Shown piece by piece: positions 1 to 6,723 of a stretch of 9,162 nt of DNA. The notes beneath the pieces were generated by a model. That model did no database searches and had not been told where the DNA came from. It worked only from the letters and a program-made list of their open reading frames with translations. The translations under genes and the position numbers were made by a program. Position 1 is the first letter of the stretch. Each line of letters opens with the position of its first letter. Source of the stretch: an uncultured Phycisphaerales bacterium (GTDB taxonomy: Bacteria; Planctomycetota; Phycisphaerae; Phycisphaerales; SM1A02); contig CAMPIL010000132.1 in the NCBI GenBank assembly GCA_946886375.1, forward strand, positions 1 through 9,162, written 5' to 3'.

Positions 1-642
1 CAGCGGAAGATACCGCACATCATCCGCGGCATATCGAAGTTGTGCAGGCGAAAGCGGCCGGTGATCCCACTGGCTGAACTTCAGAGCGCGACTGGACGAC
101 ATCAATTCCAGTCCCGTCACGTGGTGCAGCAGTTTGCCCAATGCCATCGGGTATGGCAGCCCCGCAAACGCCGCGGCAACCTGGGTGTCGAAGATGTTCA
201 CCGGCGGCCGGCCAAGATGCCGCACCACCGGCTCAAGGTCCGGCTCCCCTGCGTGCACGATCTTCTGCACCGCCGCATCCGCCAGCAATTCCCATAACGG
301 GTTCAACTCAAGACCCTCAAGCGGATCGATGATGGCGACACGATTTGCTGTTGCCACTTGAATCACGCACAGGGCTGGGTGGTAACTGTGCTCGCCGATG
401 AACTCGCTGTCGTAGCCGAACTGCCCCGCAGCGCGGAGTTCCCCAATCAACTTCGCCAGCGAGTCATGATCTTTGACGAGGAGAACTTCGCTGTCGCACA
501 CAAGCCTGTGTTCCAGCACCTGCGGCACGATGGGGGCCGCGTCCCCGGCATGGGCTTCCTCGTGGCTTCGACGCCGATGCTGGCTGCGGTACTGCGGCCA
601 AGGCGTGCGTTCATTTGCAGGTTTGGAAGGCTTGCGGGGCAT
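1..642 (-). CDS. rnd: Ribonuclease D (3'-5' exoribonuclease), partial, C-terminus beyond the left edge
   Basis: Reading the minus strand gives an open frame that leaves the window without a stop; 214 residues are visible. It is a DEDDy 3'-5' exonuclease of the RNase D type, an enzyme that trims 3' ends of tRNA precursors and other structured RNAs in the cytoplasm. Motif I is G-Y-D-S-E-F with D78 and E80. Motif II lies in K-I-V-H-A-G-E-P-D-L with D135, followed by the typical N-I-F-D-T-Q. Motif III is Y-A-A-D-D with Y204 and D208. The four acidic metal ligands and the tyrosine are therefore all present. The HRDC domain expected after the nuclease domain would lie outside the window. The ATG at 642 is chosen because it leaves only a short basic leader of about 40 residues; the frame stays open to about 822 and an in-frame ATG at 702 is a possible alternative. 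Neither start has a clear Shine-Dalgarno sequence. Family assignment is firm; the start is uncertain. Confidence 0.9.
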   Translation of the reverse strand, partial: MPRKPSKPANERTPWPQYRSQHRRRSHEEAHAGDAAPIVPQVLEHRLVCDSEVLLVKDHDSLAKLIGELRAAGQFGYDSEFIGEHSYHPALCVIQVATANRVAIIDPLEGLELNPLWELLADAAVQKIVHAGEPDLEPVVRHLGRPPVNIFDTQVAAAFAGLPYPMALGKLLHHVTGLELMSSSRALKFSQWDHRPLSPAQLRYAADDVRYLPL

Positions 643-1000
643 ACCTGGGCCAACGGGCGCGGAGAAGGGCGGTTTCACCAAATCCAAGTCGCAGGAAACC
701 ATCCAAGGTCGTGTTCCGAATACATCACACGACAACTCACAGAAACAGGGCAAAGCCGCCTGGATGATCTGGAGAACGGCGGCAGATTGGGATATTAGGA
801 CGTGCGGGTGGCGTTTGGGTCGTCAACGGACGATTCTTGCCTTCTGAACTGCTCGCGATGTCTTTGTCCTCATGACTGATTTACGGATGTTTGCCGATCG
901 GGCGATGATCGATTGCACTTTGCCCTATTCTGAACGTTTTGTTCGCACGCCCTCGATCTAGGAAGTACCGTTTACTTGTCTGATGGGGGAACACTGAAAC
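643..1000. other. Non-coding gap between divergent rnd and metalloprotease genes
   Basis: These roughly 360 bases should hold the promoters of both flanking genes, which point away from each other. Short open frames crossing the area (for example the plus-strand frames ending near 798 and 847) are antisense to rnd and resemble no family I know. I could not pick out a convincing -35/-10 pair. A TTGCAC at 913-918 has no well-spaced -10 partner. A small inverted repeat, GAAC-5-GTTC at 932-944, and the palindrome CGATCG at 895-900 are the only local symmetries noted; neither can be assigned a function. Confidence 0.5.
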
Positions 1001-1005
1001 AGGAG
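1001..1005 (+). promoter_or_regulatory. Ribosome binding site AGGAG for the metalloprotease
   Basis: AGGAG sits 6 bases before the ATG at 1012. It decides the start: the frame can be extended upstream to a TTG at 976, but that codon lacks a comparable site and would put 12 polar residues ahead of the signal peptide. Confidence 0.75.
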
Positions 1006-1011
1006 AATGAA

Positions 1012-3345
1012 ATGGATCGCACGCTTTGGATTGGATGGTCGAGAACCTGCAAGGCCGTTGGCCTGTTCGCGATAATTGGCTTGGGAGGGGCAGCGGTCGT
1101 GGCTGCTGCCGATGATAGTCCCGATGCCGTCTCGCCTTCCACTGCTTCCCCCGGCTCCAAGACTCGGCAGACCGGCGGCGGGACGACCCTGACGCTGGAA
1201 GAACGCGTCAATCAATCCCTGCGATTGAAGGCGAGCAAGGTCATCAACCTCGATGTTGCGCCAACTCCAGATGCCGCGTTGAACGTGCCGATTGCGATCG
1301 AAGGCCGGACGTACACCATGGCCCTTTCGCCTCATTCGGTGCGTTCGCCGAATTATCAACTTCGCGCGCAACTTGCCGACGGTTCGTACGTGAACGTTGA
1401 TCCTGGTCCTGATCGAATGCTTCGCGGCAGCTTGGTTGAAGCCCCGGGCAGTCAGATTTCCGGCGGCTTGCTTGAAGACGGCCTGCACGTGACCATTCGA
1501 TTGCCCGATGGCAAGCAACTGTGGACTGAACCTCTGGGCGACCGCGTGCCCGGCGCTGCAGCCGATCAGTACGTCCTTTACCGCACCGAAGACATCATTC
1601 ACCCTGAAGGCCACTGCGGCGTCGATGCGGCCTTCCTTCAAGCCCACCCGCCGATGATGGTTCCCGACGCCGGCAACGGCGGCAGCGGGGGTGTGGACGG
1701 CAGCACGGTGTTCTGCGTGGAACTGGCCGCGGATGCGGACGTGGAGTACTACCAGTCCTACTCGAGCAGTGTCACCAACGTTCAGAACCGCATCAATCTC
1801 GTGGTGAACACGATGAACCTCCAGTACCTCAACGAACTGGACATGCAGTTTGTCATCACGCAGATCATCGTGCGTACGGCGGAACCCGATCCCTACAGTT
1901 CAACCGACGGTGGCACGCTGCTGAATCAGGTTCAAAATCATTGGAACGCAAACCAAGGGGCCGTGCCGCGCGATGTGGTCCAGTTGTTCACCGCGAAGAA
2001 CATCGCCGGCGGAACGATCGGCATCGCCATCACGCCTTCAACCTGCAGCATCGGCAATGCGTACAGCCTTGTGCAGTCAGACTGCTGCGGCGGACTGGGA
2101 TGCGCGACGGATTTGAGCGCCCATGAGTTGGGCCACACGCTCGGTGCGGGCCACTGTTCCTGCCCGTCCAATACGATGAACCCGTCGATTACATGCGCGA
2201 ATGTCCATGCGGCAAGTTCCATCTCGCAGATCATCGCCTACCGGAATTCCGTCTCGTGCCTGACTTCTTGCGCGGACGCCACATTGCCATTTTTCGACGA
2301 CTTTCCGAGCACCACGTTCAATTCTGGGAGGTGGACGACAATTTCTGGCGCGGTCATCGATACCGTGGCGTCAGGAACCAGCGAACCCAGCGATCCCTTG
2401 TCCATGCGTCTGCGAGGCTCAACGACCGGCGGACATCAGGCACGCACCTCGCGCATTAATGCCAGCGGACTGGGGCAGTTTGACCTGAGTTTCTGGTATG
2501 AACGGCGCGGCGGCGGCGATTCGCCGGAGACCGGCGATGATCTGGTCGTTGAGTATTTCAACAGTTCGGGCAACTGGGTTGAGATCAACCGTCAACTCGG
2601 CAGCGGCCCGGACATGACGACCTTCTCACAGGTCACGCTCAGTTTTCCCGCAGACGCCAAGCACTCCGAGTTCCGCCTGCGGTTCCGCGCCATTTCAAAC
2701 CAGAACAACCTTGATGACTGGTTCGTGGATGACGTGAGCATCATCGGCGTGGCCGCGCCGTCCAACGACCTCTGCGCCAACACCATCAACAAAGGCGCGG
2801 GTTCCCATCCGTTCACGACCATTGGCGCGACGACCGACGGTCCCTCTGAGCCGGGGGGTTGCAATTTTGCCGGCTTCAGCCAGATCGACAACGATATCTG
2901 GTTCAAGTACGCGCCGCTGTGCACCGGCACCGCGACCATCAGCCTGTGCGGCGCAGACTACAACGCCAAACTGGCGATTTATCCCAACACTTGTCCGGCG
3001 GGCGGCGGCACTGTGATCGCGTGCAATGATGACTTCTGCGGCGCCGCGCCCGAGATTTCGTTCCCGGTCACCGCCGGGACCGTGTCCCGCATTCGCGTGG
3101 GTGGCACGAACGGCGCCCGCGGCAGCGGAACCATGGTGATTTCGTGCGTGCCGTCGGCCGCGCCCTGTCCGGCTGATGTCACCCACGATTCACAGGTCAA
3201 CGTCAACGACCTGCTGATGCTGATCAACTCCTGGGGTCCGTGCCCGGTCCCGCCCGTGACGTGCCCTGCGGATGTCGTCGCCGACGGCCAGATCAACGTG
3301 AACGACCTTCTCGCGGTCATCAATGGTTGGGGTTCGTGCCCGTAA
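1012..3345 (+). CDS. Secreted M12-type zinc metalloprotease with dockerin-like C-terminal repeats
   Basis: A 777-residue exported endopeptidase. Residues 1-33 are a signal peptide: basic start, hydrophobic core near V-G-L-F-A-I-I-G-L, and an A-V-V-A-A-A cleavage region. Residues about 60-200 look like an M12 pro-region and end in G-H-C-G-V-D with C202. This resembles the C-G-V cysteine switch of reprolysins and suggests a latent zymogen. The catalytic domain (about 233-420) carries the metzincin zinc motif H371-E372-x-x-H375-x-x-G378-x-x-H381 and a likely Met-turn at M389 in N-T-M-N-P. Next come a MAM-like or jelly-roll beta-sandwich (about 427-580, starting F-F-D-D-F and ending V-D-D-V-S), a second cysteine-containing beta domain (about 582-712), and two dockerin-like loops (719-777). 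The two loops share the pattern D-x-x-x-D-x-x-V/I-N-V-N-D-L-L. The gene is monocistronic, ending at a strong terminator. The protease class is well supported; substrate and exact M12 subfamily are unknown. Confidence 0.9.
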   Translation: MDRTLWIGWSRTCKAVGLFAIIGLGGAAVVAAADDSPDAVSPSTASPGSKTRQTGGGTTLTLEERVNQSLRLKASKVINLDVAPTPDAALNVPIAIEGRTYTMALSPHSVRSPNYQLRAQLADGSYVNVDPGPDRMLRGSLVEAPGSQISGGLLEDGLHVTIRLPDGKQLWTEPLGDRVPGAAADQYVLYRTEDIIHPEGHCGVDAAFLQAHPPMMVPDAGNGGSGGVDGSTVFCVELAADADVEYYQSYSSSVTNVQNRINLVVNTMNLQYLNELDMQFVITQIIVRTAEPDPYSSTDGGTLLNQVQNHWNANQGAVPRDVVQLFTAKNIAGGTIGIAITPSTCSIGNAYSLVQSDCCGGLGCATDLSAHELGHTLGAGHCSCPSNTMNPSITCANVHAASSISQIIAYRNSVSCLTSCADATLPFFDDFPSTTFNSGRWTTISGAVIDTVASGTSEPSDPLSMRLRGSTTGGHQARTSRINASGLGQFDLSFWYERRGGGDSPETGDDLVVEYFNSSGNWVEINRQLGSGPDMTTFSQVTLSFPADAKHSEFRLRFRAISNQNNLDDWFVDDVSIIGVAAPSNDLCANTINKGAGSHPFTTIGATTDGPSEPGGCNFAGFSQIDNDIWFKYAPLCTGTATISLCGADYNAKLAIYPNTCPAGGGTVIACNDDFCGAAPEISFPVTAGTVSRIRVGGTNGARGSGTMVISCVPSAAPCPADVTHDSQVNVNDLLMLINSWGPCPVPPVTCPADVVADGQINVNDLLAVINGWGSCP

Positions 3346-3371
3346 ACTTCGTCACACGTGGTCGAACAAAC

Positions 3372-3399
3372 GCCCCTGCAATCTGCAGGGGCTTTTTTT
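3372..3399 (+). terminator. Intrinsic terminator between convergent metalloprotease and msr genes
   Basis: A perfect 9-bp GC-rich stem, GCCCCTGCA (3372-3380) with TGCAGGGGC (3384-3392), closes a 3-base ATC loop and is followed directly by seven T residues (3393-3399). It begins 27 bases after the metalloprotease stop, ideally placed to end that transcript. Read from the minus strand, the same hairpin lies 14 bases beyond the msr stop, but the tract after it there is only GTTTGTT. It may act on both strands, more weakly for msr. Confidence 0.93.
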
Positions 3400-3412
3400 G
3401 CCCGTTGCGGCG

Positions 3413-4609
3413 TCATCGCGCCAGCGGAGACTTGGCTTTCAATTGACTCTTGAACTTCTCGCGGACCTTTGCAACCTTTGGCAGGGCCGCCGCGCGAACG
3501 TACGACTGGTTCGGATTGTTGCACACGTAGTTCTGGTGGTACGTCTCCGCCGCATAAAACTCCTTCAATGGCTCCAGCGTGGTCACGATTGGCTGCCCAA
3601 ACGTCTTGGCGTCGGTCAGGTCATCGATGAAAGCCTGCGCGATCTGCTTTTCCTCTTCGTTGGCATAGAAAATCGCGGAGCGATACTGCGTGCCCGTGTC
3701 GTTGCCCTGCCGGTTGAGCGTGGTCGGATCGTGCGTGGAAAAATGCACTTCGAGCAGTTGCTCGTAACTGATCTTGCTGGGGTCGTAGGTGATTTGCACT
3801 GCTTCGGCGTGGCCTGTATTTCCGCTGCACACGGCCTTGTAGTTGGCGCTATCCTTCGATCCGCCTGCGTATCCGGAGACGACCTCGGTCACGCCGTCGA
3901 GTTCCTCGAACACCGCTTCGACGCACCAGAAGCATCCGCCCGCGAAGACCGCCTTGGCCAGTTTCGCGCCTGACTGCGGGTTCGTGGTTTGCAGAGGCGT
4001 CTGCGCCGCTGCCGGGTCGGCGAGTTTCGCAACGTCAGTGATGGGTGCGAAGCTCAGCGATTCTGAATTCAGGCAGAATCGCAATCCCGTCGGACGCGGA
4101 CCGTCATCGAACACATGCCCGAGGTGGCCGTCGCAGCGCGTGCACAGGATTTCCGTCCGCCGCATGCCGTGGCTTTCATCGGCAATCTCCGCGATGTTTT
4201 CCGGCGCGATCGGCTGAAAGAAACTCGGCCAGCCTGTTCCCGAATTGAACTTGCTCGCGGAGGAAAACAGAGGCAGTCCGCAGCACACGCATGTGTACAC
4301 GCCTTCCTTCTTGTTGTCCAAAAGCGTTCCGCAGAACGCGCGTTCCGTGCCCTTGCCACGCGCAATGCGATACTGCTCGGGCGTGAGTTGGCTTTTCCAT
4401 TCCGCATCCGATTTCACGACTTTGGGCATGGAGAGCGGTCCGACCAACTCGCCCTGAGCATTGAACACGCGCACCCGAATCATGGCTGAATCCTCGTCTA
4501 AGTTGCCGTTGATCTTCCCAGCCTCCTGAGCCTGACCCCAAGGCTGCAGAGCCAACAGCAGCGTCAGGATTGCAAGCACAGCAGTTCCCGCAAGAGACAT
4601 GCGTTTCAT
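3413..4609 (-). CDS. msrAB: Exported bifunctional methionine sulfoxide reductase, MsrB-MsrA fusion
   Basis: A 398-residue fusion that reduces both methionine sulfoxide epimers (MsrB the R form, MsrA the S form). Residues 1-28 form a signal peptide: M-K-R start, a long hydrophobic stretch, and a cleavage region near G-Q-A-Q. The enzyme is therefore expected outside the cytoplasm, repairing envelope proteins. The MsrB half (about 65-190) has zinc cysteines C107/C110 and C156/C159, a catalytic C179 in R-F-C-L-N-S-E-S-L, and C93 in E-R-A-F-C-G as the likely resolving cysteine. The MsrA half (about 218-385) has G-C-F-W-C with catalytic C226, plus C229, C261 and C363 near Y-H-Q-N-Y as candidate recycling cysteines. 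The order is B then A, opposite to neisserial PilB, and there is no fused thioredoxin domain, so an outside reductant is needed. The ATG at 4609 is preferred; a TTG at 4615 is in frame but adds only two residues. No strong ribosome site is visible. The gene stands alone. Confidence 0.95.
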   Translation of the reverse strand: MKRMSLAGTAVLAILTLLLALQPWGQAQEAGKINGNLDEDSAMIRVRVFNAQGELVGPLSMPKVVKSDAEWKSQLTPEQYRIARGKGTERAFCGTLLDNKKEGVYTCVCCGLPLFSSASKFNSGTGWPSFFQPIAPENIAEIADESHGMRRTEILCTRCDGHLGHVFDDGPRPTGLRFCLNSESLSFAPITDVAKLADPAAAQTPLQTTNPQSGAKLAKAVFAGGCFWCVEAVFEELDGVTEVVSGYAGGSKDSANYKAVCSGNTGHAEAVQITYDPSKISYEQLLEVHFSTHDPTTLNRQGNDTGTQYRSAIFYANEEEKQIAQAFIDDLTDAKTFGQPIVTTLEPLKEFYAAETYHQNYVCNNPNQSYVRAAALPKVAKVREKFKSQLKAKSPLAR

Positions 4610-5223
4610 ATCCAAGTGTAGTGCCCTTCCGCGATGGGAGACGGGAATCGCCGTGGTTGACGCCGGTTATTCGCAGGCGGCAAGACCAATCCGCATGGGT
4701 CTTGGATTATTCCACACGAGGTTCCCCGGAGCGGCTGAGGCAGGCCAAGCGAACCGTCCGTCCAGCATAGGTAGCCCCATTCCACTGCTGAGAGACACAA
4801 CGCAAATCCCGAGGTCAGCCCGGAGCAAGCATCGCGATGGTACACGTAAGCAACTTGGCGCTTCGAACGTGCACGTTGGCCTTCTGGGATGAAAGTCTAA
4901 AGCCCTGCGCTATCGATCCCGCAGCCGCGAGACATCTCACAAACCTCAACCGACATGCCAGTGCCCTTGCAGGCGCGGAAAAACCTTTGGATTGCCAGTC
5001 GAACGCCATGAGGTTGGTGGAAAACTGTTCACGTTGCATGAATTCACCCCGTGCATCGGTCGCCGTGCTGTACAGCCCTCGGTCGGTGAAACAACGCCCA
5101 GCGGCGGCGGGACAACACCCTGGCAAATTCGTTCGGGCACCGATCGCATGTAAGTGACTGGAATACGTGTCGCCGCCTAGGGCGCGGTCCTTGCCCATAG
5201 TCGGCATGGGCGGGCACTCGAAC
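4610..5223. other. Long intergenic region between divergent msr and efflux operon, no credible gene
   Basis: About 600 bases separate two outward-facing transcripts. Open frames exist on both strands (plus 4837-5157, minus 4815-5435), but their translations are rich in arginine, proline and cysteine, show no domain I recognise, and the minus one runs deep into the hlyD-type gene. I saw no tRNA cloverleaf, strong hairpin with T-tract or repeat array. In particular there is no TetR- or MarR-like helix-turn-helix frame, although such a regulator often neighbours pumps of this class. Promoters for both sides must lie here, but I cannot place them with confidence. Confidence 0.55.
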
Positions 5224-6723
5224 ATGGCCAACTCGACCAACGAGTCAGAACCCGAGGCTGCCGGCGCTGTGCCTGCCGGAGACGGTAATCGGTCGCCCTC
5301 GAAACCGCCCGCTGTGACAACGCATGGGCATCGTTGGCGAAAGTGGTTGTTCTGGGTGGGTGGCCTGGCTGTGTTGGTGGTCGCTGGAATCCTGCTGCTG
5401 CCGCGGGTGAAGACGGCGCTGGAGACCGTGAGCACAGACGACGCCTACGTCAACGGTCACGCGACACTGGTTGCTCCGCGGATATCCGGCCAGGTTACCG
5501 AGGTTTTGGTGGACGATAACAATCGAGTGAAGAAGGGGGACCTTCTGGTCAAACTTGACCGGGAACCGTATGAGGTTCAGGTCGCGATCAAGCAAGCCGC
5601 TGTGGAGTCTGCTGATGCTGACGTGACCGCGGCCCACGCACAGGTGCTTGGACAGATCGCCGCGGCACGAGCCAGCCGCTTCAGCCTCGAACGCGCGATT
5701 GAAGACGTCAACACCCAGATCGCCAACTTGAACGCTGCAGTGGCGACCCTCAACAGCGCTCAGGCGACATTGGAGTTGGCCAAGGCGAACCTGAGGCGCG
5801 GCGAACAACTGGCGCCCAGTGGCGCCATCAGCAAGGAAGATCTGGACCAGCGGCGACAGACGGTGCTGGTTGATGAGGCAAAGGTTGATCAGACGCTTCA
5901 GCAGGTGTACTCGCTCCGCGCCGCCCTCGGGCTCCCCGCCCAACCGCCAGAGGGCCAGGCGTTGACCGATGTGCCTTCCGACCTCGACCAGAACTTCTCT
6001 TCCGTACGCCAGTCGCTCGCCACGCTGATGGAGAGTGCGGCGCAGGTTGGCTATTTCCCCACGACATGGAATGCCACCCCGAAACAGATCATCGAGGACT
6101 TCTACAAACAGGATGCTGAGGGAAACATCGACCGCATTTTTGCCCGACTCATCCCCAACGCACCTGCCCTCAAGCAGGCCCAGGCGAAACTCCTCGAAGC
6201 GCGGCGCGAACTCGATGACGCCACGCTGAACCTCAAGTACTGCAACATTGTCAGTGATATCGATGGCGTCGTGACCCGCCGCGATGTGAATCCCGGCGAC
6301 TACGTTGAAGTGGGTCAAAACCTCATGGCCGTCCGCTCGATCACCCAAATCTGGATCGACGCCAACTTCAAGGAAACCCAGTTGGCGGAGCTCCGCATCG
6401 GTCAGCACGTGCGCTGCAAAGTGGACATGTACGGCAGCAAGCAGGAGTTCAATGGCCGCATCACCGGTTTCACGATGGGCACCGGGCAGACCCTCTCGCT
6501 CCTGCCGCCGCAGAACGCGACCGGCAACTTCGTGAAGATCGTGCAGCGTCTGCCGGTGCGCATCGAGTTGACGGACTACGACCCGGACAAAACACCGCTC
6601 TTCGTTGGTCTGTCCGTGACGCCTTACGTTTACTACAAGGAGCCGGCGACCGGACCGCATGCCGGTGACATGCTGCAACCGTTGGCGGACCTCCCCACAT
6701 ATCCTGCGGAGCCGACGCCATGA
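5224..6723 (+). CDS. emrA: HlyD/EmrA-family periplasmic adaptor of an efflux pump
   Basis: A 499-residue membrane-fusion protein that should bridge the inner-membrane pump and the outer-membrane channel encoded next to it. A polar, cytoplasmic N-terminus (1-39) leads into one membrane span (about 41-60). The signature S-T-D-D-A-Y-V-N-G follows at 70-78, then the first lipoyl half (about 80-118, with V-x-x-G-D-L-L-V-x-L-D). An alpha-helical hairpin follows (about 120-235), then an unusual block at about 240-312. A return helix (313-340) leads to the second lipoyl half (D-G-V-V-T-R-R-x-V-N-P-G-D-Y-V) and the beta-barrel with W-I-D-A-N-F-K-E-T-Q. EmrA proteins are usually near 390 residues, so the extra length comes mainly from that central block and the tails. 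The ATG at 5224 is preferred because it gives a short charged leader and has GGGCGGG 9 bases upstream; a GTG at 5167 and an ATG at 5206 are in frame. The stop overlaps the next start in ATGA. The symbol reflects family, not proven orthology. Confidence 0.92.
   Translation: MANSTNESEPEAAGAVPAGDGNRSPSKPPAVTTHGHRWRKWLFWVGGLAVLVVAGILLLPRVKTALETVSTDDAYVNGHATLVAPRISGQVTEVLVDDNNRVKKGDLLVKLDREPYEVQVAIKQAAVESADADVTAAHAQVLGQIAAARASRFSLERAIEDVNTQIANLNAAVATLNSAQATLELAKANLRRGEQLAPSGAISKEDLDQRRQTVLVDEAKVDQTLQQVYSLRAALGLPAQPPEGQALTDVPSDLDQNFSSVRQSLATLMESAAQVGYFPTTWNATPKQIIEDFYKQDAEGNIDRIFARLIPNAPALKQAQAKLLEARRELDDATLNLKYCNIVSDIDGVVTRRDVNPGDYVEVGQNLMAVRSITQIWIDANFKETQLAELRIGQHVRCKVDMYGSKQEFNGRITGFTMGTGQTLSLLPPQNATGNFVKIVQRLPVRIELTDYDPDKTPLFVGLSVTPYVYYKEPATGPHAGDMLQPLADLPTYPAEPTP

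Noticed and set aside
358..847. Plus-strand frames of 146 and 124 codons at the left end
   Set aside because: They lie mostly opposite the rnd gene, whose minus-strand frame contains all DEDDy catalytic motifs.
913..931. TTGCAC plus TATTCT as a sigma-70 promoter for the metalloprotease
   Set aside because: The two hexamers are only 7 bases apart, far short of the usual 16-18, so they cannot form one promoter.
958..1647. Minus-strand open frame of 229 codons opposite the start of the metalloprotease
   Set aside because: Shadow frame. The plus strand has a signal peptide, a ribosome site and a pro-region here, and the antisense product matches nothing I recognise.
2979..3524. Minus-strand frame of 181 codons spanning the metalloprotease end and the msr end
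   Set aside because: It crosses the strong terminator and two genuine gene ends, and its translation is low-complexity in appearance.
4837..5157. Plus-strand frame of 106 codons just upstream of the adaptor gene
   Set aside because: Its composition is unlike the real genes here, it has no family resemblance and it lacks a ribosome site. I treat the interval as non-coding.
4815..5435. Minus-strand frame of 206 codons over the intergenic region, considered as a possible divergent regulator
   Set aside because: No helix-turn-helix or other domain can be seen, about a third of it is antisense to the adaptor gene, and no ribosome site precedes it.
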